Part shown: piece after piece, positions 34,401-45,559 of the stretch
Layout of the letters: the number at the start of each line of letters is the position of its first letter
How positions within the stretch are numbered: the stretch's first letter is position 1
Notes under the pieces: model-generated
The model's input: only the letters and a program-made list of their open reading frames with translations
Databases searched by the model: none
Told to the model about the DNA's origin: nothing
Position numbers and translations under genes: made by a program
Source: Arctopsyche grandis
Lineage: Eukaryota; Arthropoda; Insecta; Trichoptera; Hydropsychidae
Assembly (NCBI RefSeq): GCF_051622035.1
Contig: NC_135359.1
Coordinates: 26,136,001-26,200,000 of the forward strand
Direction of reading: 5' to 3'
Length of the DNA stretch: 64,000 nucleotides

Positions 34401-37400
34401 TTGTTACTTTTACAATGAAAATTTATTACTTTCAGGTGGCACTGTATTTAGGTATCAAGAGTTTTAAAAAGAAGTATCCAGATCTTAATCGTAAAGCGTT
34501 AGAACCGGAAGAAAAGAATTTCTTGAGAGAAAGAGGATTAGTATCGGAAGAAATGTGCAATTTAGGTAAGCTTTCTTGTGAAACTTTGACGTTTACATAT
34601 TATAGTCGATCTTATGTAGCGTGAGACTTACGACAATCAAACATGCTGTCACATTTGTCCGATATGTTTTAACGCTGATCGACGTGCTGTCAACAAGTCC
34701 ATGGGCCTGAAAAACGCCGATAGGCGTTGTATTTTGAGCATGCACAAAGTAAACAAGAATACTACCCGCTAAGCCTTTCCAGGTAGAATTGAAAAAAAAA
34801 TGGATTGAACATGGGTCGTGTAATCCGTGTCAATGTTTATAAAGACTGGTTTACACTGGAATTTCTGAATTTATAACCATGGCAGAATTTCTCGATGGAA
34901 ATGCCTAACTGCAGAGTATTTTAGATTGTGGCTTGGCATTTAGATTGCGAGCATTACATTTGAACAACAATGAAGAAGATGAAACTAGTTTTGGAAAAAT
35001 ACATTCATTAATATATTAGTCTAAACACACCTTTACAAAGCTTGAAATTCCCGGCAGTAGTGATCTAGGGTTTGTTCGGATTAGCTGCAATTTTTTATAC
35101 CTGCTTTCTATTGGATATCTAAATGATTCTAGTTGGAAATGTTGGCGAAATTTTCAGCGCGGCGAGCTTTCAACAGAAAAGATGTCACCACTCAAAGGGT
35201 TAACTATATAATATTCCTACGATATAATTCAATGCAAGGTCTAAAATAAAAGTAATTATATAAAAATATTTGTCAACTTGACATTGACAATTACTTTTAT
35301 TGTCTAAATCAGTGGTTCTCAGGCGAAATTTTACCGTGTCCGCACAGGTGATAATAGTAGTCCCATGGAAATGTCTGGTGGCCGCACCAAATTTAATCAA
35401 ATAAATTAAAGTTACAAAAAAAGTGGATCAATTTATTCATAAAATAAAAGAAATTTTAACATTTGGTATCTATTTATTTAATAATAATGCAAATGGAAAT
35501 TGCTCAATACTCCTTTCTTCCAATGCAAGCCGCATTGCTGTTTCTAAGTTTACGTCTGTCAGCTCGTTTCTAAATTTGTTTTTAATAAAGTGCATTACAC
35601 TGAATGATCTTTCGCAATATACGGAAGTGGGAAAAATAGACAATATTAATAAAGCAATTGTTGCCAAATCTTTATATTGGTTTATTTCATTGTCAACGTA
35701 TATTTTCGACCAAAATTTTTGTACTGAAATATTAATCAAAATGGTTATTAAGTATTTGATCATGACTAATTTCTAATAATGCATATTTTACGTTTGCCCA
35801 GTTAATTAATCTCAATACTGAAAATGATTTTAACCTATTTTATAGTACTATGAAATTTTCATTTGTCTTCATAATAAAAGCGAAAGATACAAAAGAAACA
35901 GTTTTAAAAATATTCAATTCTTCGAACCTTTCACCAAGTTCCAGATTCATAGATTTAAGATTTAAGACTAGATTTAATATTATTGTTAAGTTACTTTGTT
36001 AAGTTACTTTATTAAGTCGCTGGTGGCCGCAGTAAAATCCACTAGTGGCTGCACTTGAGAACCACTGGTCTAAATAATATAAATTTCCATTGATATAAAA
36101 TATATACAGACGTATAATATAAATGAATTAATAATATCAACAGCTTACGTATTTTATATTAAAATTTTATTTATGTAAATATTTCAATACACAAAGTCAA
36201 AACTGACAGTCAAATTCTACCGACCGTTATACGCATGAACAATGTTGTATTGAGTTGAGTGGTAGGTGAATGCGATAGCATATACATTTTATGTAAGTCT
36301 CATGCTATGTAGATTGGTTCGACTACAGGTGTGTAATAATTAACGTCATGACAATGTTTGTATTCAGGTATAACAGCGGTAGATGCCGGTGAAGTGTTAG
36401 ATATCATGTTCACCGACTTTCCTAGCAAGTATGAAGAATATCGTCAACATTTACGAGAGACGAGAGATACTAGAGCTTCAAACAAACCACCAGCTCATCT
36501 TGCTACCGAACGATCTAAACAGGTATTATATGTCAAACAATTTATAATTTTTACTTTATTTATGTACGTAGTAACAACAGATGAAGATTTGTGATCATGC
36601 GAAAATTCGAACTGGAGATTTTGACTGATTCGAACTCAGAATCGATCACTGATCATGTTTTCATGATCTAGAAAAAATTGTGTGTGTGTGTGTATTTTGG
36701 GGACTTTTTGCACACCGTTAGTACTATCGAACTGAAACTTAGTATCGGTTACTGAAATTCTTGTCAATTTTTTAGTTGACCGGAAATGGTACCTCCCCTT
36801 ATAGGTTTCCTCTTTTTTTTAAGTTGTTGAATTCAATTATCTCCCAAACTGCTAACCGAATCAGACTGAATTTTTTTTACATGTAATATAAATAATAAAT
36901 TTTATTCCAGAATATTTTTTAAATATTTTTACCTCAACCGGAAGTAGTACTTTTAGTCTAGAAAATCGAGGTTTTTTTTATGTTTTTCTCGGATACATTT
37001 TGGTTTATTGAACTGAAATTTCATATCTAGAAGCTTAAGCTTAATATCAAGCATTATATAAAATATGGTTAGCATCCGTCAACAGGAAGTGGCAGTTTAC
37101 TCTTGTTCAATTTTTCTTCCACCATTTTTTGCAACCCCTTAAACATGTGTGCTCTTAATGAAAAAATTCAAGTATAATTCTTGTATCAATGTGGCTTAAT
37201 TTAATAAACCGGAAGTAGGTTTTTTTTTCCTCTTAGAAAAGTCAAAAATGTTGTGACCACACGATTTTTTCCAAACCCCTGAACGTATCAAGCTGAAAAT
37301 TTATATTTGTATTCTCTATGTCGTAACTTAGAGTTGATAAGGTTTTGGTCAGAATTCGTAAACCGGAAGTAGTAATTTTTTTTACAACAATTTTTAATTA

Positions 37401-40400
37401 TTTTATTTTTACCTTTTAAATTATTTATATTTTCTTGATATTTAATTTGTAAAATATTTATAGTGATTTTAAGTAATAAAAAAATTTTGAACAAAATCCG
37501 ACAACCGGAAATAGACCTTTTGTCTTGTGTAAGTTTCCCTACATTTGCGCTCAATTTGTACCGAAAATGGTATGTATAAACGTGCATTTTTTTTTTCTTC
37601 TATTCGCTTCAATAGTAATGCTAAATTTATATTTGTTCCATTAGGAAACATTGGAAAGGGCCAGAGAGTCGGCTTCTTCGTGGAATGCTAGACTGAACAG
37701 ACAACGTAGAACAGTAAGGCCAGCTGTTATGGATTTACAAACCTTAACATTACACCAACCGAGAAAACCGCAAGCTGTTGCTGCATATTGTTTATCATCC
37801 TATTATCCAGTTGCCGTTTTACCCGGACAGTATACTGATTATTATAAATCGTACACACCCGAAGAGTTGCGGTAAATATATATTTTTTTTAAATATGAAT
37901 TTATTTGTTTTGTTGTATTTGTATTCTGAATATGAAATTTAAATCGCCAGATATTTCCCATTCAATACTGTTCTCAACGTATTATCAAGCCCGACGAGAT
38001 TAGACGAAGGAAGAGATTCGCCGTCTGAAGAATCTGCCGATGATTCGGACGTATTGGATAGCAGTTCCGATGGTTCTGAAAGTGAATCGAGCGAAAGAAA
38101 CTTTAAGGTTTTTATTTAATTTTAGTTTTTTGCTTCTTTATTTAAGAATTACCTTTGAGTTTTTCATCAAATTCTTAATATTTAATTGTTAAGCAGCGAA
38201 AGAATATGAGTCTCAAGGCGAAGAAAGCTACGGGAGAGCTAACGGTCGGTAGTAGTAGACCGTCGTCACCAGCGATAGGTCAACTGCCGACACCATCGCT
38301 TCCACCACCACCTGTTGAAGTTCCAAGGTGTAAATTGTGTTCGGGCACCGAACATGCCAATAGACGCTATCCAACGGAAACGTTTATTACTTGTGCGACG
38401 TGTCTTAAAAAAGGTATTTTTCGCTCCGATTCTGCTCGTATTTACGTCAATGAATTATAATGTAACCGATCTGTGTTTCAACATGAATTACAATTTGATT
38501 TCAGTTCATCCATCGTGCTTAGAAATGGCGCAGAATGTAGCAAAATGTGTTCGGTTATATGCGTGGCAGTGTGCTGATTGTAAGTGTTGCGCTCGTTGTG
38601 AAGATTTAGCAGACGATGACAAGATGCTCTTCTGCGATCTTTGTGATAGAGGCTATCATATTTACTGTGTCGGTCTCAAGAAAGTGCCTACAGGTATTTT
38701 TTAGTTTGTTTTCGTTTTACTCGGATTAATAAATTAGAGTCGGGTTGTTATTTTTGATGTTCGTTTTTTAGGTCGGTGGCATTGCAGTCATTGTGCAATA
38801 TGTCGTTCATGTGGAGCTCGCACTCCGGCTGGACTACCGGGGGCACCTTATGCAGCAACTCCAGGTCCACCCGAACAATGGCACCATCATCTGAAAAAAG
38901 CAACGTCTGGACAAAAAGTGTATTCGCATACTCTGTGTGGACCTTGTGCTAGGTGAGCTTTCCTTTCGTTTTGATTTGTTGACTTTTTTGTTGGCGTGTA
39001 TTTAATTGATCAGTAATTTATTCAGCTTTTGATCAACAAAAATAACTAAATTGTATGTAAATATTTCGAAATTATCAGTGAGTAATAAGTAAATGATCAG
39101 CTATTTAACTAAATAATCAGTTATTAAATTAAAATGATCATATAATAAAATTAAACGGTCGATGATTATTATAAGATGATCAGTAATATCATTTCATTTT
39201 GACAGCCAGAAAATCGTTAGTGTTGCCGTATCGCATTATGGCTACTAGTATAAAAAATCCTGATGAATTTTGCCACTTAGCAACATTCTTTTAATAATCT
39301 TCCCCCTCTCCGTTTTCAACCCCGTCGATCCTCGCCCCTCGCTCCAGGTTCAGTTCAGTCTCACTGTCATGAATAAATACTGACCCTATATGAATTGTAA
39401 ATAGGGCCAACCATAACTTAACCTAATCCTTAAGTAAATAAGTGTTGGCTGCTAAGAATCTAAGGTGTTTTTTTTTTTTTTGTGAAAATATTGATAAAAT
39501 AAAACTAAAAAGATATTACGATGTGTTTGGACAGATATTACGGTGTGTGGACCACGAAGAGAGTGGGAATGGACAGTAGCGGGGCGACACGCTATCATCC
39601 AACTGTCAAAAATTATAATTCCACTGATAGAAAATCCTTTTTGATCAGTATTTAAACAAAATACTGATCAAAAAAGATTTATTTATTGAAATAAATGAAT
39701 AATTTACTGCTCAAATTTATAATTAATTACTGATAAATTTTTCATTATTTTACTAAACACTTTTGGAATTATATATTAATCAAATAGTTTGTTGCCTTTT
39801 TTTTATCATCAACTTTATTGAATTGCAGAGCCTGGCGAGCTGGTCGTTATTGCTCTCTGTGTGAACGTTGTTTCATCGGCAAAAAGGGTGCTTTGAAGGT
39901 TGTAATATGTGTCAACTGTGATAGAACGCATCATAAAGGTTAGAATTATTTTTATATTTTATTCGATACGGTCAATCTGTTGCTAATATTCATTGTTGTT
40001 GTTAATTTTAGAATGCGTACGACAGCCTGGAAGAACGTTAGACGTATTGAATTATATGTGCAATGGATGTAGGAGAGGTAATACCCCTCGGAGACATTTT
40101 GTTCCTCGAAAATTTAATCAGAAAAAGCCGCCGTCGAACAGTGCCGCCGCTTCGGACTCCAACCAGAACGCCACTAGTAATCATTCTCAACGAGACGTGT
40201 CCATGGACATAAGTATTGACTCTATTTGCACGAATGATTCAAACCATCAGTCCAATAGTACGTCTTGCGAGGGAATGTTTGAAGATACGAATAAATCAAA
40301 TGTTAACGATAGAATTACTATGACTGAAAAAATTAAAAGTTCGATAAAGAATGCCGTCAAAGAGAGGTTATTACAGGAATCGAATTTCACAAATTTGTCT

Positions 40401-40835
40401 AACAAAATGGAGATAAATTCCGATGTAAAAATGTCTAATAATCATGTAGAGAATAAAAGAGACGACTTAGCGCTAGCAAAAACTGATAAAAATACAAACA
40501 TTAGTGTAAACATTCGAAATGCGAAGGGGAAAAGTGTTGACAAGATGATGAATCCGAGTGTAGTGTGTAAAGACGTGTCGCCTATGCTGAAAGAGACATT
40601 AAACATATCACAAGTGTCAGAGTCGCGTGTTTCCGAGAGTGTAAACGTCCAAAAGTGTTTTGCTGACACGGCAGCTGTTAATAATAGTGTCGACAATTGT
40701 TCTAATGAAAAATCGAAAAATGAAATCTCTCAAAAAAACGATTCAATTAATTTTGATTCCATAAATCAAAAGAAAATTAATGATAATCTCCTAGATATTA
40801 AAATGAAATTTGATAATTACAGTGAGAATACATAA
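27954..40835 (+). CDS. e(y)3: SAYP / enhancer of yellow 3, PHF10-like PHD-finger chromatin coactivator
   Basis: Fourteen exons, 1770 aa: 27954-30253, 31105-31591, 33846-33970, 34057-34167, 34259-34358, 34436-34565, 36368-36522, 37645-37871, 37951-38107, 38197-38413, 38505-38693, 38772-38952, 39829-39938, 40012-40835. SAYP (about 2000 aa in Drosophila) is a subunit of the PBAP form of the SWI/SNF remodeller and links it to TFIID; PHF10/BAF45a is the vertebrate counterpart. Residues 1-110 are Pro/Glu-rich. Residues 114-452 hold about ten PKLTIK-type motifs. An AT-hook (RGRGRPRK) lies at about 730, with RG-rich tracts at about 773-785 and 879-915. The SAY domain is about 1008-1225 ('EWTAADVAEYDWPPEGC', 'YCLSSYYPVAVLPGQY'). 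Tandem PHD fingers lie at about 1306-1412 and a further Cys/His cluster at about 1412-1520. The Ser/Asn-rich tail has no known domain. Confidence 0.95.
31910..32150 (+). mobile_element. Tc/mariner-like transposase C-terminal fragment
   Basis: In SAYP intron 2. The translation 'LKERVYVQTIQDKVWTEIQ' followed by 'ISEIMLRKVTDN' resembles the extreme C-terminus 'LK..VY...P.t...L...I..ei..I..e.l..v..n' of IS630/Tc/mariner-family transposases. It is short, and upstream transposase motifs are not recognisable. Confidence 0.45.
32814..32983. mobile_element. hAT MITE, 170 bp, 8-bp target duplication
   Basis: Ends CAGTGGCATGCGGTGAAA and, in reverse complement, CAGTGGCGTGCGATAAAA. Both flanks are ATATATAT (32806-32813 and 32984-32991). 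CAGTGGCG-type ends are typical of hAT elements. It is nested inside the element at 32190-33211, so it is the younger insertion. Confidence 0.85.
33010..33075 (+). repeat. Dispersed repeat family A fragment
   Basis: TCTATGTACGTAGTAACAAT followed by TGATGAAGTTTTGTGATCATG matches the first 65 bp of the copies at 3752 and 36553. Confidence 0.75.
34673..35199. mobile_element. piggyBac-type MITE, copy 1
   Basis: In SAYP intron 6, flanked by TTAA (34669-34672 and 35200-35203). The right end in reverse complement is CCCTTTGAGTGGTGAC. It matches 52282-52773 in reverse over most of its length, for example GGCAGAATTTCTCGATGGAAAT. A TTAA target and a CCCTTTG terminus are hallmarks of the piggyBac superfamily. 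There is no transposase. Confidence 0.75.
35310..36067 (-). mobile_element. hAT transposon derivative with a remnant dimerisation domain
   Basis: In SAYP intron 6. Ends CAGTGGTTCTCAGG and CAGTGGTTCTCAAG (right, reverse complement) are classic hAT termini. A perfect 8-bp duplication GTCTAAAT flanks it (35302-35309 and 36068-36075). A 97-codon minus-strand frame (35763-35470) contains 'LATIALLILSIFPTSVYCER' then 'SFSVMHFIKNKFRNELTD', the hAT C-terminal dimerisation domain. The rest of the transposase is absent, so this 758-bp copy is an internal-deletion derivative. The SVYCERSFS..K...RN.LT pattern is like the Buster/ZBED branch. The perfect duplication suggests moderate youth. Confidence 0.9.
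36553..37510 (+). repeat. Dispersed repeat family A, longest copy
   Basis: In SAYP intron 7. The first 570 bp match 3752-4330; the copy then continues with further subunits carrying AACCGGAAGTAG at about 37206, 37362 and 37503. The recurring CCGGAAGT spacing is irregular, about 110-160 bp. No open frame is conserved. Confidence 0.7.
39005..39790. repeat. AT-rich repeat-like filling of SAYP intron 12
   Basis: TGATCAGTAATTTATTCA near 39008 is echoed in reverse complement at about 39690-39745 (TGAGCAGTAAATTATTCA), and GATCAG recurs at many points between. A C-rich patch lies at about 39300-39360. This fits a decayed inverted-repeat element. Confidence 0.4.
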
Positions 40836-43620
40836 ATATTTGAAATTTGAATGAAATATGAGCGTTAAAGCGTATTCTTTTAAATAATGTGTCAATTGAA
40901 TGTGACTCTACACTTTCAATGTTTAAATATTCATACATATATATATATATACATTTATATATGTATATATATGGTAAATATTGCAATATATGACAGTGTT
41001 GTATAAAGAAAGTGCACCGAATGTTCGTGTTCGAGAGTTTTAATGTTTCGAGTGTTTCTTTATTATTGGTTTTGAAATTTATGAATTTAGCGTGAAGAAT
41101 TTTACTTAGCTTATTTAGACTCCAATAAATAAATTATGTGTTATAGATGCCAACTGGATAATACTAAATTTAGCATAAATACAACTAAATTAATATGTAT
41201 ATATATACCTAAGATATAAAAGCGATTTAATTATTGTAAAATATAATATTATAATTTGTAAGTGTTTAGCGCAGAGTGCTATTGTTATATCTCTCCGATA
41301 ATTGCCTCATTTTGGATTTTATTGAATTATAATTTAACTTTTTTATAGACTTGATAATTTTACGCAGTTTACTTTTTCACACTTCTGACGAAACGATGTT
41401 TATATATTTTTTTTTTATGTTTTTTTTTTTGCTGTTTAACGAACTGAAACTGAATATACTATTAATTTTCTTATTCGTTATTTTTTCGTTGTACTATTTT
41501 AGGTGTGCGATTTAAAAATAATATTGATCCTGTTATGACATTTTGAATATTGTTACTAGATATTTATTATATACAAATATATATATATATGTGTATATCA
41601 AAACGGCTGGAAAACAACTGACCCATTTATGTATGTAGATACATGTTCTGTGTAATGATTTTAATTCACTAACATATTTTTGATATGTTAATATATTTTT
41701 TAATTAAATATATCGATGCACAATGCTCGCTTATCAGATGACCTGTGTTTGCCTTATCGCCTTTTATGGACAGAATTTTTTTTTACTGTTCTTGAGATGT
41801 GATTTATAGCAACGTATTAAATATGCTAAAGGTTACTTACTTGCTATATTGACAAGCGAAAAGCACGTTTCATCGAGGACTGCATGTAAAACCTTTTTTT
41901 TTACATGCTATTTGAATTCAAATTAAAAATAGAGGCATACATGGATGTGTATGAATTGTAAAAAGAAAAAAAAACTTGTTGAAATTAAATTTACGATTGG
42001 GTATTTTTATAATCGAAATTTTAACTACTTCTAATTTTGCTATTTATTTGTATCGATTTGCTATATATAATAATACGTAGTTATGTTGATTGAAAAAATT
42101 GTATAAAACTCGAGTGCTGTGAGACTTTTAGCGTTTTGGGATCAGTTGATTTTCAAATTACACGTGTCTAGGACTTATATTTACGGTTTACACACGTGTG
42201 CATAATGAAATGCATTGTTTCGGCGAGCGCAAAAAACCCAGTGTATATGCAAGTTTTTTTCAACAAAAAGTGCACATTTTGCAAATATTGAATCTTCTTA
42301 ATCTATAATTTTCACTTATGTATGTATGTACGCTTCACGGAAATTTAGGATATTTTCAAATTCACCAGTTATATTATAAATAAGTTTTTTTATTGAATGT
42401 CTTCTTTTTTTTTTAATAAAAAATAAATTAACACTGCATTTATGAGAAATCAATTCATGTGAAAATTATATTTGACTGTCATTTGAAAAGTAAAGAAATT
42501 AAATATATTTTTATTCAACGATTTTTAAGTTTTTTTACATCAAACCCAATAATCATTAGACGAGTACGATTTAAAATCTAAATATTTTGCATTTACGTTG
42601 ATTTTCTAGCATACTTGCATTGAAGCATCATTGATTTACTTTATATTTTGATGTGTACGAATAAATTTTGATATTAATTTGTACCCTTGTGTTGAATGTT
42701 GTGCTTTATATATAATTCTACAGTTGTTTTTCAACGCTACTTTCATGTAAAATACGTATTATATCGATATTTTTATAGCCTTCAATTCGTACTAAAATAC
42801 AAGATGCAATCAATTAAAATATACATACATATATATTTCGTTGTTCCGAATTTATAAAATGTAAACAGTTGCACAGTGACCGCACCGGTGAATGTATATA
42901 TTTATTTGTAAAAAAAAAAAATGCAATCCAAACTATGCATATATAAATAATGAAATTAAATAAATAAATAACAAAAAAACTGCAGATACAATATAAACTC
43001 TGGGTATTTGGTAAATGGATAAGTTTTCTACTTACCTGTTATTTTAGCCAATTAGAACTATTAATTTAAGCTATTAGTAAATTCATCGAAAATGTTTAAT
43101 ATAACAGAGAGTGAATATTATTTTCATTTGTACATACTATTTTTGCTTGCTACATGTGTAGGTATGATATTTGTGTATCCGTATTAAACTTAGTTAAGTT
43201 ATAATGTAACAGAAGCTCGAAATGTCTTAAGTAAATTGAAACTTTGAAATAACTATTAATGACGCAAAACTGATAATACTATTTCAAAGAGGCATTTATA
43301 TTGAAATGGTTCTTTTTTTGCAGGATTGGAATTATTTTCATTATTAACGTATATATGCATTATATATATATGTACACATATATTTATCCATTATCGGAAT
43401 AAATTATGAACACACAGTATTCATTTGAAATCGGATTTGAATATCATAAATCTCTGTATGATAAGTTGTAATATAATATATTTAAGTGATTCTTCTACAA
43501 GTGATCGGTTTAAATTATTTTTTTTACTATACAAATTTGTAGTTAAGTATTTCCTTTATGTGTTGGAATGGTTTCGTACGAAATTGTATATTATCAATGA
43601 AATAAAATAATAGGTACAAA
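40836..43620 (+). other. Presumed SAYP 3' untranslated region and downstream DNA
   Basis: AT-rich, no coding exon. Candidate poly(A) signals AATAAA occur at about 41126, 42953-42975 and 43600. I cannot tell which is used. Confidence 0.4.
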
Positions 43621-44034
43621 TAAATACACACAACAGATTATGTTCTTTTACTAAATTCCTTCTAAGATTACGTTACGACTGTATACTATATACTACATAT
43701 AATATTTAATTACTTATTATTTAATCTTATTTTGTTAAATTAAAAAAAAAAAACTAATGAATCCCACACACTGTCAAAGGTGGAAGCTTTGTAATTTTCG
43801 TATAAATAATTTATGACTGTTATAGATCTTCGTAGTTTCGTTTTACTCCTAAATGCTGATCTTTTTTTTTTTCGCCAGTTTTGCTCTAAGCGCTTTCGTT
43901 TTTATCGAGTTTGTTTTGAATACATGTTGAATGTTATTTTTAGAATAAAATTTTACTCCATTCAATTGGTCACATCTTTATTTTGTAATTTTTTAAGTAA
44001 ATCCTTTAAAATCAGAACTCAGTAAGTATGTCCA

Positions 44035-44760
44035 TGGTGGAGAATTCTTAAAGAAATGGAAGTTCCGGCACACCTCGTGAATCTGGTAAAAAGCCTATAT
44101 CGGGGCAACTCTGCTTCAGTAAGATTAAGCAAGCTGTTCTCTAAATTTTTAAGTCTACAAGGATTTATTTTGTCTCCCATGCTTACTAAAATTTATGGAG
44201 AGTATAAGTACATAATAAGAAGGGCACTCTATGACTTGGAGGGAGGTCTAAAAGCATTTTCAATCTCATAGCCAACTCCAAAGAGGAAAGGAATCTACTC
44301 CATCGTCTGTAACATGAAAGCAAAATGTTGGGACTCAAGAAGAAGAGCGGAAATCAAGATTATAATATGATAGGATCGACATAGTCAACTCGTAAAGACG
44401 GATGCTCAATCTGAAGTTACACATAAGTTCATCTCAGATCAGCATCGGACGGTGTGAAACTGAAATAAAAAGACGGATCGGCATTGTGAAAAACTCAATA
44501 TTGAAACTGAGCAAAATTTGGAAAGACCAGGGCATCACCGTGTTTGTGAAAATGCCTCTGTTCTGAGCTACGGTCTTCCACATTTCTATACGTAGTGGAG
44601 ACATGGACGGTATGAGCGCAAGACGCTTTTGATATGTGTGTATGCTTTGAATCCCCTGAACAGCGTGAAGGACCAATGTTTCCATCCTGCAAGAGCTGAG
44701 GGTTGGTGATTCTCCGGTTTCTTCCATTGTCTCAGGCATATCCTTCAGTTATTTAGGTAC
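44035..44760 (+). mobile_element. Decayed RTE-like LINE reverse-transcriptase region
   Basis: The open frame at 44056-44271 reads 'MEVPAHLVNLVKSLY', then 'LQGFILSPMLTKIYGEY' and 'RRALYDLEGG'. This is the finger/palm region usually written 'GV..G.ILSP.LF.IY.EY..R'. Downstream, in other frames, come 'EIKRRIGIVKNSILKLSKIW' and pieces like 'NVSILQELR', matching the later RT and connection region of the same LINE type. Many stops and frame changes; inactive. Confidence 0.7.
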
Positions 44761-44765
44761 ATCGC

Positions 44766-45180
44766 GAGACGAGACCAGGACAGCCTGAAAAGCGTTGAGG
44801 GAAACAGGAAGAGGAAGATCCCCAACAAGATGGAGTGACCAGGTCAGGGCTGCCACTGGGAAAACTTAGTCCAGTCAATATGAGCTGTATAGGCTGTCAA
44901 GAGGGCTGGAGAACCATGACGGGCCGCAAGACCAGGACAGCCTGGAAAGTGTTGATGGAAGCAGAGGAAGAGAAAGATCCTCAACAAGAATGACCAGGTT
45001 AGGGCTGCCCCTGGGAAAACTTAAGTCGAGTCACTGTGAGCTGTAGGTTGTCAAGAGGGCTGGAGGACCATGACGGGTGTTAAAGGAACCAGAGGAAGAG
45101 GAAGGTCTCCAACAAGATGGAGTGACCAGGTCAGGGCTGTAGTCGAGTCACTGTGAGCTAAAGGCTGGAGAATGGAAGTC
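44766..45180 (+). repeat. Tandem triplication of a LINE tail
   Basis: Three consecutive copies of a unit of about 130-160 bp begin near 44771, 44929 and 45070. Each carries GGAAGAG, an AACAAGATGGAGTGACCAGG-type block and TCAGGGCTG. Translated, the unit resembles the 'RSPTRWSDQVRAA' C-terminus of the LINE immediately upstream, so the element's tail was amplified in place. Confidence 0.65.
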
Positions 45181-45559
45181 GGAAGACGGGAAAGTCACGA
45201 CCCTTCGGCACGAGAAAAGTGACGATGAAGAAGAACCACAATGAAAATCAATGACTCGGTTTTCAACGATCATAATCGACACTTGAACTTTTATCGAAGA
45301 CGAATTTTTGCACATTTGTATACATTGAATTGAAAAAAATCTTAAATATAATAATAGCAATAAAAAGATAAAACTTCTTAATAAAAAGATTTAATAATCA
45401 ATATTTTACATAAATATTCATTATAAAAGTTAAACATACTGCATCACATTTTTCTTTTTTTGACGACTTCTGAAAAAGCTACTGCATATTATAGATAAAT
45501 ATCAAATGTAATAAAACTATTTATATGAACAACGATAAATTAACCCTATACAATAAAAA

